NCBI GenBank assembly: GCA_007859835.1
Contig: SJPJ01000001.1
Span: 6,086,024 to 6,150,023 of the forward strand
Reading direction: 5' to 3'
Source of the DNA: Novipirellula herctigrandis
Lineage (GTDB): Bacteria > Planctomycetota > Planctomycetia > Pirellulales > Pirellulaceae
Length of the DNA: 64,000 bases
The notes beneath the pieces are model-generated. The model did not search any database. It saw only the letters and a list, made by a program, of their open reading frames with translations, and was not told the DNA's origin. Of the stretch, positions 35,765 to 45,413 are shown piece by piece; within the stretch, counting starts at the first letter, position 1; every line of letters starts with the position of its first letter. A program made the translations under genes and the position numbers.

Positions 35765-36079
35765 CTACATCGAAACCTGGATTTCGATGCGTCCTTCGCA
35801 TTCTCTTACAGGAAACACTCTTTGTAGGGTCTTGCGATTGATTGTCTGGACGCCGGTTGCCAATTCGTATTGCCAACCGTGCCAAGGGCATGTCACACAA
35901 CCGTCGTGAATTTCACCTTGTGCGATTGGGCCACCTTGGTGCGCACAAATCCCGTCGATTGCCCAGAGCTTTCCTGCAATCCTAAACAGCGCGATCACGT
36001 GGTCACCGGCAATCACTTCCACGGCGGTGCCGTCAAGGCATTGCTCAGAAGGTCCGACATCAATCCAGTTTTCATTCAC
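35765..36079 (-). CDS. Rieske [2Fe-2S] protein, NirD/ferredoxin type
   Basis: The 104-residue protein is a small Rieske domain. The cluster ligands are in CAHQGG (Cys and His) and CPWHGW (Cys and His), 15 residues apart. It resembles the NirD subunit or the ferredoxin of dioxygenases. It starts at a GTG and has no export signal, so it is a cytoplasmic electron carrier. No oxygenase is adjacent, and the nitrite reductase here is of the NirA type, which does not need NirD, so the partner is unknown. Confidence 0.92.
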   Translation of the reverse strand: MNENWIDVGPSEQCLDGTAVEVIAGDHVIALFRIAGKLWAIDGICAHQGGPIAQGEIHDGCVTCPWHGWQYELATGVQTINRKTLQRVFPVRECEGRIEIQVSM

Positions 36080-36224
36080 CGAGAAGTCTCTCTCTAAAGC
36101 CCATTATCAAGCGGTAGTCAATCACGTTACAATAACAGGCCGCCCAAGATCAAGGATGGCACATCGCACCCCTTTTTTCCTGAAATTCAAACCGCCACTT
36201 TACCGAACATGGAGCCCTGCTGTC

Positions 36225-39035
36225 ATGGATTTCCGAAGTCAGCTCAGTTGGCAATTCGTACGTTACGTTGCGTTTTCGAGCGTTCTGTCTCTCATTCTAG
36301 TCCCACAAGCCTTTGCGGATGGATCTGCGTCATCCGACCAGCAAGAGTCTACTCAACGGAAAGCTAACGAGACCCCCATGAAAGTTACCGAGATCGAAGG
36401 GATTTCCGAATACGTCCTCGACAATGGCGTTCGAGTTCTTCTGTTTCCCGACGACAGTAAAGAAGTGGTCACCGTGAATATGACCATTTTTGTTGGGTCG
36501 CGACATGAAGGCTACGGCGAAGCGGGGATGGCTCACTTGCTCGAGCATATGCTCTTCAAGGGGACGCCCACCTTTCCGGAAGTCCCCAAAGTGCTGCAGG
36601 ACCGTGGGGCTCGGTTCAATGGAACGACGTGGCTCGACCGCACCAACTATTACGAAACGCTTCCTGCGAGCGAGGAAAACCTCCGCTTTGCATTGGATCT
36701 AGAATCGGATCGTTTGCTCAATAGCTTTGTTCGCGGCGAAGATTTGGCCAGCGAAATGACCGTTGTTCGGAACGAATTCGAGCGCGGAGAAAATTCTCCG
36801 ATCCGTGTTCTGATGCAACGAATGCAATCCGCCGCGTACGAATGGCACAACTATGGCAAATCAACGATCGGTAACCGCAGCGACATCGAACGCGTTCCTG
36901 TTGTGAAACTGCGAAAATTTTATCGAAAGTATTACCGTCCCGATAACGTGATGGTTATTGTTGCCGGGAAATTCGATCCGGAGTTTGCCCTCAACCAGAT
37001 CGAAGAAACCTTTGGCGTCTTGTCCAATCCCGAGGTGCCGCTTGATGACACCTACACAGTCGAGCCTCCGCAAGACGGCGAACGAACCGTGGTGCTTCGT
37101 CGCGTGGGCGATGTCCAGTACGCAGGTGCTGGCTACCATATTCCATCGGGTAGTCATGAAGATTACCCCGCAATGAAAACACTCGTCTACGTTCTTGGTG
37201 ACGAGCCAAGCGGACGACTCTACAAAGAGATGGTTGAAAAGGAATTGGCCAGTAATGTTTACACATTGGCGTATGGGTTGTCGGAACCTGGGCTGTTCAT
37301 GGCGATCGCCGAAGTCCCCAAGGATAACTCGATTGAGTTGGGCCGACAGACAATGATTGATACGATCGAAAAGTCGCTGTCGGAAAACCCGATTACCGAG
37401 CAAGAAGTCGAACGAGCACGCCAACAAATTTTGAAAGAACGTGAATTACAGGCCTCGGATACCGATCAAATCGCCGTGTCACTAAGTGATTGGGCCGCCC
37501 AAGGGGATTGGCGATTGTATTTCCTCTATCGTGATCGCATCGAGGCGTTGACGGTGGAGCAAGTCCAAGCGGCTGCCGAAAAATACTTCGTCCCCAACAA
37601 CCGAACGGTTGGTTTGTTCATCCCGACCGAAGAAGCCCAACGGATCGAGATCCCTGAATCACCTGACTTGATTACGTTGTTTAAGGACTACAAGGGTCGC
37701 GAAGCGGTCGCAGCGGGCGAGCAATTTGACCCGTCACCACTGGCAATCGAAGATCGAACTTCGCGAGGTGATTTTGTCGGCGGAATACGTTACGCGGTGC
37801 TACCCAAAAAGACGCGTGGTGGCAGCGTCACACTGATCATTACGCTTCGCTTTGGTACCGAGCAAAGCTTGAAAGGGAGAGTCGGTGCGGTCGAGCTGCT
37901 TGGCATGCTGATGTCGCGCGGAACGGACGACATGAATTACCAGGAAATTCAAGATGAGTTGACTCGGCTGCGAGCTGAGTTGTCGGTCAATAGCACGATC
38001 GGACTGTTGCAGCTTCAGGTGAAGACAAAGAAGGAATTCTTGCCTGAGGTGACGGAGCTAGTCGGCAAAGTTTTGCGGAAACCGCGTCTGGAAGCATCTG
38101 AATTGGAAGTGATTCGCCGCCAAGTTGTTACTAGTTTGCAGCAAAGCATGAACGAACCGCAGGCGTTGGCACCACAGTCGGTACGTAAACGATTGGCCCC
38201 ATACGCTCCCGATCATGTTTTGTACGTCCAATCAATCGACGAACAGATTGACATGTACGAGAATGTCACGATCGAAGAGATTCGAGACCTTCACGACAAT
38301 TTCCTCGGTAACCATGCGGGTGAAATTGCGGTGGTTGGGGACTTTGATATGGATGAACTCGATCGGCTCGGGCGCGAACAATTGGCAGACTGGACTGTCA
38401 GCGAACCCTATGTGCGAGTCGACCGTGAACCGCACCCTGAAATCAGTGGGTCGATCGATGTGATCGAAACGCCGGACAAAGCAAACGCGTTTTTCTTCAC
38501 TAGCCAGCATTATGAACTAAGCGATACCAGTCCCGAGTATTCGGCATTGGTGCTTGGTGACTACATTCTAGGTGGCGGCGGATTGAGCAGCCGGCTAGCA
38601 AACCGCGTTCGTCAGCAGGAAGGTTTGTCGTATGGTGTTCGAAGTAGCGTTTCCGCTCGCGCCAAAGATAATCGAATCGATTTTACAATCTATGCGATTA
38701 CCAATCCGGCTAACCGTGAGAAGTTGATTCGTGTGATTCGCGAGGAAGTTGATCGATTGCTCGATGACGGCGTGACGGAAGATGAACTCGAAAAGGCGAA
38801 GGAAGCGTATTTGCAACGCAACCGCGTGAGCCGAGCCGATGATCGATCGCTGGCTAGCGAACTGCTGTCAACGGTCTTTAACGATCGAACGATGGAATAC
38901 TATGCAGAGCACGAACAGCAGATTCAAGATGCGACGGTTGAGTCGGTCAATGCTGCTTTGCGAAAGTATGTTGATCCGAACAAATTCGTTTCGGCTGTCG
39001 CCGGTGACTTCGCAAACGTGAAAGAAGACCAGTAA
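36225..39035 (+). CDS. M16 family zinc protease, two-domain, secreted
   Basis: The ATG at 36225 gives a 936-residue precursor with a signal peptide (YVAFSSVLSLILVPQAFADG). The N-terminal M16 half has the inverted zinc motif HLLEH (His104, Glu107, His108) and the third ligand Glu184 (VVRNEFERGE). The C-terminal half is the catalytically silent partner, with GGGGLSSRLANRVRQQEGLSYG, which contributes substrate-binding residues. Many bacteria code these halves as two genes; here they are one chain. It probably degrades peptides in the periplasm. An ATG at 36156 is possible but would put 23 residues before the signal. Confidence 0.93.
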   Translation: MDFRSQLSWQFVRYVAFSSVLSLILVPQAFADGSASSDQQESTQRKANETPMKVTEIEGISEYVLDNGVRVLLFPDDSKEVVTVNMTIFVGSRHEGYGEAGMAHLLEHMLFKGTPTFPEVPKVLQDRGARFNGTTWLDRTNYYETLPASEENLRFALDLESDRLLNSFVRGEDLASEMTVVRNEFERGENSPIRVLMQRMQSAAYEWHNYGKSTIGNRSDIERVPVVKLRKFYRKYYRPDNVMVIVAGKFDPEFALNQIEETFGVLSNPEVPLDDTYTVEPPQDGERTVVLRRVGDVQYAGAGYHIPSGSHEDYPAMKTLVYVLGDEPSGRLYKEMVEKELASNVYTLAYGLSEPGLFMAIAEVPKDNSIELGRQTMIDTIEKSLSENPITEQEVERARQQILKERELQASDTDQIAVSLSDWAAQGDWRLYFLYRDRIEALTVEQVQAAAEKYFVPNNRTVGLFIPTEEAQRIEIPESPDLITLFKDYKGREAVAAGEQFDPSPLAIEDRTSRGDFVGGIRYAVLPKKTRGGSVTLIITLRFGTEQSLKGRVGAVELLGMLMSRGTDDMNYQEIQDELTRLRAELSVNSTIGLLQLQVKTKKEFLPEVTELVGKVLRKPRLEASELEVIRRQVVTSLQQSMNEPQALAPQSVRKRLAPYAPDHVLYVQSIDEQIDMYENVTIEEIRDLHDNFLGNHAGEIAVVGDFDMDELDRLGREQLADWTVSEPYVRVDREPHPEISGSIDVIETPDKANAFFFTSQHYELSDTSPEYSALVLGDYILGGGGLSSRLANRVRQQEGLSYGVRSSVSARAKDNRIDFTIYAITNPANREKLIRVIREEVDRLLDDGVTEDELEKAKEAYLQRNRVSRADDRSLASELLSTVFNDRTMEYYAEHEQQIQDATVESVNAALRKYVDPNKFVSAVAGDFANVKEDQ

Positions 39036-39044
39036 GCAGGTTTG

Positions 39045-39092
39045 AAAGCCTAAAGTACCAGCGTTGATTTTCAGCGCTGATGTCCTGGCTTT
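39045..39092. terminator. hairpin between convergent genes
   Basis: AAAGCC and CAGCGTTGA on one side pair with TCAGCGCTG and GGCTTT on the other, with an internal loop and a 4-nt apex. It sits between the convergent M16 and acyltransferase genes. There is no long T-tract, so termination is plausible but not certain. Confidence 0.45.
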
Positions 39093-39097
39093 AACCG

Positions 39098-40252
39098 CTA
39101 CAGCGTAGGATCGATCGGCGAAGCGTCTAAACGCAAAATTCCAGGCACCGTTGCTGTCGTTTTCGCGTTTCCTGTTCGATAGCGATTCCAAGCGGTTCGT
39201 AGCAATCCAGTAATGGGTTGCTCAATTCGCGTGGTGACAATGATCGCCATCGCAAACGAGAAGACGATCGTGATCGCTAAACAGACGTTTGGCGATAGAC
39301 CGGCGTGGTTAAAGCAATAGATCAAAACGCAGCCAAGATTATTATGGCACAGATACAACGCGTACGAGATCGTGCTGACGTATACAAGCGGCTTGAACCG
39401 CAGTACCGGTACCTTGCCATAAGCACAAAGAGTCACAAGTCCAATGATCAGAGCGGTCGCCACAGGATTGTGCTTTCCATGGTCGATGCTGTGGAAGACG
39501 AGAGCTGCGAAAGCGATTCCAAGTAGGTTCTTCCACTTTTGACCGGTGCCCGTTTTAATCATGTAAAGCAGGAAACCAATCATGAAGAGTGGAACGAAGT
39601 CGAGTAGCATCAGCCGACGGACGGAAGTTGCCATCGTGAACCAAGCTTGCTGAGCGTGTATCGCTTCCATCGCGTCGAGCGTTGGGCAAACGATCAAGGA
39701 CAACGTCGCCAACGTGCCCCACCCTAGGAAATACCTGTTCAAAGCTCCGATGCGAAACAATATCACGAGCGTCACATAGAACATCATCTCGACTTGTAAG
39801 GTCCACATCACGGGGTCGACACATTCGTACCCGAGCAGTGTAGGCATCAATGTCATGTTGGCGAAAAATTGGCCGAGCGTCATCGGATCGGTCGCCAGGG
39901 GCATTTGCCGGGTGATCCATAAATTGGCAATAATGACGATCAAGAATATCGGAATGATCCGAATCAACCTGGCAGCGACGAAGTCGACCGGTTTGCCGCG
40001 ACGAAGCAGCGACATGCTGTTGACAAAGCCACTGAGGATGAAAAACATCTCGACACCATAGGCCCCATACGGCCATTCCCATCCCAGCGGCGAGGTGTAG
40101 CCGAACTTGACCGTGTAAACATGGGTCAGGTGAAACAGCACCAAATTGATCGCCGCCAACGCGCGGAGTGCGTCGAGCTCGACAATCCGGCGATGTGGCT
40201 TTAGAACCGGCTCTGTCGTCGGGCTAAGGTTTGAATCGGGGGAATCCGGCAT
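39098..40252 (-). CDS. acyltransferase 3 family membrane protein (OafA-like)
   Basis: The ATG at 40252 gives 384 residues with about 10 membrane helices. The family pattern is plain: RRIVELDALRALAAINLVLF at the first helix, HLTHVYTVKFGY with the conserved His, GAYGVEMFFILSGFV, and RLIRIIPIFLIV. It should O-acylate an exported sugar polymer. It stands alone, unlike the other acyltransferase at 34.3 kb, and the two are not close copies. Confidence 0.9.
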   Translation of the reverse strand: MPDSPDSNLSPTTEPVLKPHRRIVELDALRALAAINLVLFHLTHVYTVKFGYTSPLGWEWPYGAYGVEMFFILSGFVNSMSLLRRGKPVDFVAARLIRIIPIFLIVIIANLWITRQMPLATDPMTLGQFFANMTLMPTLLGYECVDPVMWTLQVEMMFYVTLVILFRIGALNRYFLGWGTLATLSLIVCPTLDAMEAIHAQQAWFTMATSVRRLMLLDFVPLFMIGFLLYMIKTGTGQKWKNLLGIAFAALVFHSIDHGKHNPVATALIIGLVTLCAYGKVPVLRFKPLVYVSTISYALYLCHNNLGCVLIYCFNHAGLSPNVCLAITIVFSFAMAIIVTTRIEQPITGLLRTAWNRYRTGNAKTTATVPGILRLDASPIDPTL

Positions 40253-40588
40253 TGTGACCTGTCTTGGGGGGACAATTGGAAGTGCTCCGAGGATACGCGA
40301 GCGCGCAACCCCGTCGCCGTGCTTTGCTCGCATAAACATGCATTCGCCTTGGGTGTGCGCTGGGTAAGAATCCATCAAGAGAGGGGAGAAGTTGCACGGA
40401 AATCGTAAAATCTGACGGTCGTGTGGATTGTTTCACCAGTTCGAAGCAAGCCAAGAATGGGTAAAACCTCTGCAAGCATGAAAAGGGAGGGTGCGAAAAG
40501 TGGTTCAAAACCGGGGTTGCTCCCCTTTCGTTTCCACCGCGACTAAACGAAACTGCCCATTTAACCAGTTATTCGTTATTGATTTGCC
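40253..40588. other. 336-bp divergent intergenic region
   Basis: It separates the acyltransferase and apgM-type genes, which are divergent. No gene, repeat or terminator is visible. It should hold the promoter of the apgM-lysC pair. Confidence 0.5.
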
Positions 40589-41818
40589 ATGAAATACGTG
40601 ATTGTCATTCCTGACGGCTGTGCCGACGAGCCGATTGCGGCACTTGGCGGTCTTACGCCACTGCAAGCGGCCAATCTGCCTGCGATGGACCGCTTGGCCG
40701 CCGAGGGCATTTTGGCGGTTGCCAACAATACACCTGCTCACTTTCCCGCTGGCAGCGAGGTCGCGACCCTTTGCCTTTTGGGATACGACCCGAATGTCTA
40801 CTTTACGGGCCGTGCTCCGCTGGAAGCCGCAGCCCAGGGAATCACTTTGGGCAAGAACGATTGGGCAATTCGCTGCAATTTGGTGACGATCCAAGACCAA
40901 ACAATGGTCGATTTCACAGCGGACCACGTTTCGACCGAAGAAGCGACGGAGCTTCTCGGTATGCTGCAATCCGAACTGATCGGAAAAGCGGAAAATGATC
41001 CATTTCTTTCGCGGCTGGAATTCGTCCCTGGGGTGAGTTACCGAAATCTGCTGATTTACCGTGGCGACCAGAGCGTGACGCCGCCGTTTTCTTTGGATAC
41101 TCGTGCCGAAGCGCCACACGACCTGACCGATTTGCCTGTGGCCGATGGTTTTCCTCGCGGTCCCGGCAGCGACTTGTTAGTACGGTTGATGAATGAATCG
41201 GCCGATCTCTTTGCTTCGCATCCGATCAATCAAAAGCGAATCGCCGCAGGCAAACGGCCCGTTACAAACATTTGGTTGTGGGGGCTAGGCGGTGCGCCGG
41301 ATTTGCCGAGTATCCAAGAGCTGCACGGCGTCAAGGGTGCGATGATTACAGCCGTTGATTTGCTTCGTGGCATCGCCGCTCTCGTCGGATGGCCGCGTAT
41401 CGAAGTCGAAGGAGCCACGGGCTATCTCGATACCGATTACGCCGCGAAAGGCTGCGCAGCGATCGATGCTTTGGAATCCTACGATGTGGTTTGTGTGCAT
41501 GTCGAAGCACCTGATGAAGCGTCACATGAAGGACGCCATGACGCCAAAGTCAAAGCGTTAGAACAAATCGATAAACATATCGTTGGCCCCCTTGCCGAGG
41601 CTTTGGCAAAACACGGTGATCATCGCATCCTTGTAACGCCTGATCATCCGACGTTTTGCAGTACCAAGAAGCATACTCATGGTGTGGTTCCGCTGTTGAT
41701 GACAGGCACTGGGATCACGCCCGATTCACAAACCACGTACGACGAAATGTCCGCAGTCGCCTCGGGAGAGCGTTTCGACCAAGGCTGGGACATGTTGGGC
41801 AAATTCATCAAGCGTTAA
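40589..41818 (+). CDS. apgM: apgM-family phosphoglycerate mutase-like enzyme, candidate homoserine kinase
   Basis: The 409-residue protein belongs to the metal-dependent, cofactor-independent phosphoglycerate mutase family of archaeal type. It has IPDGCADEP at the first metal site, the likely nucleophile Ser56 in AGSEVATLCLLGYDP, VHVEAPDEASHEG, and TPDHPTFCSTKKHTHG for metal ligands. One branch of this family has been proposed to act as homoserine kinase in bacteria without ThrB. The aspartokinase gene follows after 42 bp, which fits threonine synthesis better than glycolysis. The two roles cannot be separated from sequence alone. Confidence 0.88.
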   Translation: MKYVIVIPDGCADEPIAALGGLTPLQAANLPAMDRLAAEGILAVANNTPAHFPAGSEVATLCLLGYDPNVYFTGRAPLEAAAQGITLGKNDWAIRCNLVTIQDQTMVDFTADHVSTEEATELLGMLQSELIGKAENDPFLSRLEFVPGVSYRNLLIYRGDQSVTPPFSLDTRAEAPHDLTDLPVADGFPRGPGSDLLVRLMNESADLFASHPINQKRIAAGKRPVTNIWLWGLGGAPDLPSIQELHGVKGAMITAVDLLRGIAALVGWPRIEVEGATGYLDTDYAAKGCAAIDALESYDVVCVHVEAPDEASHEGRHDAKVKALEQIDKHIVGPLAEALAKHGDHRILVTPDHPTFCSTKKHTHGVVPLLMTGTGITPDSQTTYDEMSAVASGERFDQGWDMLGKFIKR

Positions 41819-41860
41819 ACTTTTCTAAAACTTCACCCTTCAGCCTTCAAACATTCTCTC

Positions 41861-43648
41861 ATGTCACTGATTGTTCAAAAATTTGGCGGCACCAGCGTCG
41901 CGGACGTCGAAAAGATTCGTGCGGCAGCTCGTAAAGCGATCCGCGCTCAGAAACAAGGTCATCGCGTCGTTATGGTGGTTAGCGCGATGGGCAAGAACAC
42001 CGATTTGCTTCTAAAACTTGCTGGCGATATATGCCAAACTCCACCCGCGCGCGAAATGGATATGCTGCTAAGCACCGGCGAGCAAGTCAGCGTTGCGCTG
42101 GTTGCGATGGCGATTCATGACCTCGGATCCAAAGCCGTTAGTTTGACCGGTGGTCAAATCGGAATGAAAACGGACGATAGTTTCAGCAAAGCACGCATTC
42201 AATCGATCTCGACCGATCGAATCGAGCGACTTCTTGACGATGGGAACATCGTTGTCGCGGCGGGATTTCAAGGGATTGATGACGATTTGAACATCACCAC
42301 ACTCGGCCGCGGCGGCAGCGATACGACTGCGGTTGCGCTGGCGAGTGTTCTCGGTGCAGATGCCTGTGAAATTTATACGGACGTTGATGGTGTCTACACG
42401 ACGGACCCGCGACTATTGCCAGAGGCTCGTCGAGTCGACGTGATCAGCTATGACGAGATGCTGGAATTGGCCAGTCTCGGGGCTGGTGTGATGCATAGCC
42501 GCAGTATTGAATTTGCGAAGAAGTTCAATGTGCCGATTCATGTTCGAAGCAGTTTTTCGGATACCGAAGGAACCATGATCGTTGCGGAATCGGAATCCCA
42601 AATGTCGCCCGTTTGCGGCGCGGCAATGACCCCCGACGAAGCTCGCGTGACCGTGTTAGGCGTACCCGATGTTCCGGGGAAAAGCTTGCAAGTGTTGTCC
42701 GCGATTGCGGACAAGAAGATCGCTGTCGATATGGTCGTTCAAAATGTTGGACGAAAGGGGCGGGCCGATATCTCATTTACCGTTCGGCAAGAAGACTTGG
42801 AAACAACAATCGCTTCGCTGGAAAATGTTTTGCCAGTGGTCGGTGCAGATGCTGTCACCTTCGATGATCAAGTATCGAAAGTCTCCGTCGTCGGCATGAA
42901 TATGGCCAGCCAAACTAATGTTGCGTCGACCATGTTTCGTGCGCTGGCCGATGCGAACGTGAACATCCAAATGATCACCACCAGCGAAATCAAAATTTCA
43001 ACGCTCGTACCACGGGCTCAAGCGGGGGATGCACTTCGAGCGGTTCATCAAGTGTTCAACCTTCATGAAAAGCCAACGGACGCCAAGTCGTGGAGCCAAA
43101 TCAAAGCCGAACGGGGCGAACGGGCCGATATCGATACGCTCGTGAGCCGATTACAAGACGATGCACTCGAAGCATTGACTTTGACGGGAATTTCACTAAC
43201 AAAAGAGCAGGCTCGCGTGACGCTCTACGGCGTGCCGGATAAACCTGGTATCGCTGCGGATATGTTTGAAACCATTGGTGAAGCAAAGATCTTCGTCGAT
43301 ATGATCGTACAGGGTTACGACGGTGAAGATGGTTCCACAAGCGTTAGCTTTACCGTGAATCAGTCGGATTTGAAGAGCGGTCTCGAAGTGGCTGTGGCGA
43401 TTCGCGAAAAGCATGGTATGCGAGATGTGCAAGACGGCAGCGATATCGCAAAGATCACTGTCAGCGGGATTGGTCTAAGAAGTCACACGAACGTTGCGAC
43501 GGTGCTGTTCAAACAATTGACCGATCTCGGCATCAATATCGAAATGGTCGGCACGAGCGAGTTGCAGGTCAACGTGATCGTGAACGAAGAGAAATCCGAC
43601 GCAGCACTCGAGCGACTGAGACAAGCGTTTGCCAGTTCGCTTGAGTGA
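41861..43648 (+). CDS. lysC: aspartate kinase with four ACT domains
   Basis: The enzyme phosphorylates aspartate, the first step towards lysine, threonine and methionine. The kinase domain (about residues 1-245) has KFGGTSVAD, TTLGRGGSDTTAVAL and YTDVDGVYTTDPR. Two ACT pairs follow instead of one: about 263-336 and 341-403, then 452-525 and 531-592. Both pairs have matching motifs, ARVTVLGVPDVPG and ARVTLYGVPDKPG. At 595 residues it is far longer than the usual 400-450; four-ACT forms are known in cyanobacteria and planctomycetes. It is probably feedback-regulated by lysine and/or threonine and is coupled with the apgM-type gene. Confidence 0.96.
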   Translation: MSLIVQKFGGTSVADVEKIRAAARKAIRAQKQGHRVVMVVSAMGKNTDLLLKLAGDICQTPPAREMDMLLSTGEQVSVALVAMAIHDLGSKAVSLTGGQIGMKTDDSFSKARIQSISTDRIERLLDDGNIVVAAGFQGIDDDLNITTLGRGGSDTTAVALASVLGADACEIYTDVDGVYTTDPRLLPEARRVDVISYDEMLELASLGAGVMHSRSIEFAKKFNVPIHVRSSFSDTEGTMIVAESESQMSPVCGAAMTPDEARVTVLGVPDVPGKSLQVLSAIADKKIAVDMVVQNVGRKGRADISFTVRQEDLETTIASLENVLPVVGADAVTFDDQVSKVSVVGMNMASQTNVASTMFRALADANVNIQMITTSEIKISTLVPRAQAGDALRAVHQVFNLHEKPTDAKSWSQIKAERGERADIDTLVSRLQDDALEALTLTGISLTKEQARVTLYGVPDKPGIAADMFETIGEAKIFVDMIVQGYDGEDGSTSVSFTVNQSDLKSGLEVAVAIREKHGMRDVQDGSDIAKITVSGIGLRSHTNVATVLFKQLTDLGINIEMVGTSELQVNVIVNEEKSDAALERLRQAFASSLE

Positions 43649-43673
43649 TCGGGGTGGGATTAACGCGAATCAA

Positions 43674-44282
43674 TTACCCCGCTGCGGGTAAGAATGTTTT
43701 CCAACACTCGTAGCGTGGGTCTTCCATTGATTGAGCCAACATCGGATTGAAGCGGGGCTTCGATGGACGCGTCAACAATTGCATCCGCGCTTGCTGTGGC
43801 GTTCGGCCTCCTTTGCGACTGTTGCACCGCAAGCAACAGCAAACGATGTTTTCCCAAGTCGTCGGCCCGCCGTGTGATCGTGGGATCACGTGGTCGAGAC
43901 TCAACTTGTTGGCCGGTTCGATGCGGCCACAATATTGGCAAGTGTGCTCATCGCGAGCAAACAGGTTCTTGCGATTGAAGCGAACCGTTTGTGTTGGCAT
44001 CCGATCGAATCGCGTCAAGCGAACAATTCGCGGTACTCGTAGCTCAAAGCCCACGGCGCGAATGTAATCCTCGCCTGGTTGTTTTTCCAGAGATGTCAAT
44101 TGACTCAGTTCACACCAAGATTCGAAGTCATAGCTAACGAATTGATCGTCTTCGTGGCTGATCACCTCAGCACACTGGCGATACAAAAGCGTAAAGGTTC
44201 GGCGTACGTTGACCACTCGAATCGCCATATAAAAGCGATTCAGAACCAGGACATTTGTGTCCAAAACACTGCTCTGCGACAT
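43674..44282 (-). CDS. HNH endonuclease family protein
   Basis: The 202-residue protein has a C-terminal HNH zinc-finger domain: CQYCGR (Cys115, Cys118), LSLDHVIPRSHGG (Asp130, His131), TWENIVCCCLRCNSRKGG (Asn145, Cys150, Cys153). The N-terminal half (VLDTNVLVLNRFYMAIRVVN) is conserved in stand-alone proteins of this kind in many bacteria. It may cut DNA or act in repair; no restriction, phage or intron features are near. It converges on lysC, 25 bp away. Confidence 0.9.
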   Translation of the reverse strand: MSQSSVLDTNVLVLNRFYMAIRVVNVRRTFTLLYRQCAEVISHEDDQFVSYDFESWCELSQLTSLEKQPGEDYIRAVGFELRVPRIVRLTRFDRMPTQTVRFNRKNLFARDEHTCQYCGRIEPANKLSLDHVIPRSHGGPTTWENIVCCCLRCNSRKGGRTPQQARMQLLTRPSKPRFNPMLAQSMEDPRYECWKTFLPAAG

Positions 44283-44576
44283 TTTCAAGATCGTTCCTTC
44301 CGTCGTCTCTGCTAATCAGGGAGTCTTCTGAAGTGAATCTGTCGACCAACGAATTCGTTCGCCTACCGGCCGAGTCGTCATCACTAGTTTAATGAACCAC
44401 GCAGTAATCGACTATAAGCGATAGACCACGCGTCCTTTTCCGACACGCGGTGGGCACGATCGGGTTCGCTAGCGGGCAGAAATGGCAAATCGATACGGAT
44501 TTTTAGTCTTGTTGGGCCCGCTCGTGTAGAATCTTGGGCGTCAATCTATCGTGTATTTTTTGTGAATCCTTCATCA

Positions 44577-45164
44577 ATGTTCCTGTTTAGCTTTGATTAC
44601 GACCGCTGGCTTGGCTGGCTCGGACCGACCGGTGCGGTTCTGGCTGCGATCGTTTTGATACTGGTTTGTGTGATTGCTTGGGGAGCCAATTTGATGACAC
44701 TTCCGGGGAATTGGATCTCGGTCGCAGCGATGGCGATTTACGCTTGGCTCGGTCCTTCCGAAGGTCGTTTGTCGATCGGCATGACACCCTTGATTTGCGC
44801 GTTTCTATTTGCATTATTCGGTGAAATTATCGAATTCGTCGCTGGAGCTGCAGGAGCCAAACGCGCCGGAGCAAGTCGGCGGTCGACGTTCTTTGCTGTG
44901 TTGGGCTCAATGGCGGGAGCCCTGACCGGAGCCCTGGTCGGCCTTCCTGTTCCCGTCGTTGGTCCCGTCTTGGCGGCGATTTTGTTCGGTGGTGTCGGCG
45001 CTACGGCTGGCGCCGTCTACGGAGAATGGACCGACGGCCGGTCATGGAAAGAGAGCTGGAACGTCGGGCATGCCGCGTTTTGGGGACGGACTTTCGGAAC
45101 GCTAGGAAAGTTTCTCGCTGGATTGGCCGTTGTGCTTTCGGCGTTGGTAGGCGTGATTTGGTGA
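44577..45164 (+). CDS. DUF456 family membrane protein
   Basis: The 195-residue protein has about five membrane helices. It carries the DUF456 pattern LMTLPGNWISVAAMAIYAWL, GEIIEFVAGAAGAKRAGAS (a charged-glycine motif after a helix) and a Gly-rich stretch (ALTGALVGLPVPVVGPVLAA). The function of the family is unknown. A GTG at 44562 is an alternative start. The gaps on either side (294 and 249 bp) hold nothing I can recognise. Confidence 0.85.
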   Translation: MFLFSFDYDRWLGWLGPTGAVLAAIVLILVCVIAWGANLMTLPGNWISVAAMAIYAWLGPSEGRLSIGMTPLICAFLFALFGEIIEFVAGAAGAKRAGASRRSTFFAVLGSMAGALTGALVGLPVPVVGPVLAAILFGGVGATAGAVYGEWTDGRSWKESWNVGHAAFWGRTFGTLGKFLAGLAVVLSALVGVIW

Positions 45165-45413
45165 GTTGCAGGTCGATCAAACAGAGATCCCGCGAAGATG
45201 GCTGCTGGATTTTTTGGGGTTGCAAAAAAGGTCAACCGACAAGTCTGGCTCGCTGCGGTGAGACGCGAAATTCTTGAATGTGGCAACGGCGGGCTCAAAA
45301 CAGCGGTGTGTTACAGGTCATTATGTTAAGCTAGTTAATTCGTAACCTTCACTTCATTCCGCTCACAGCTCTGCTAATGATGCTCCAGCGGATTTTGGGG
45401 ATAGTGTCTGGTC

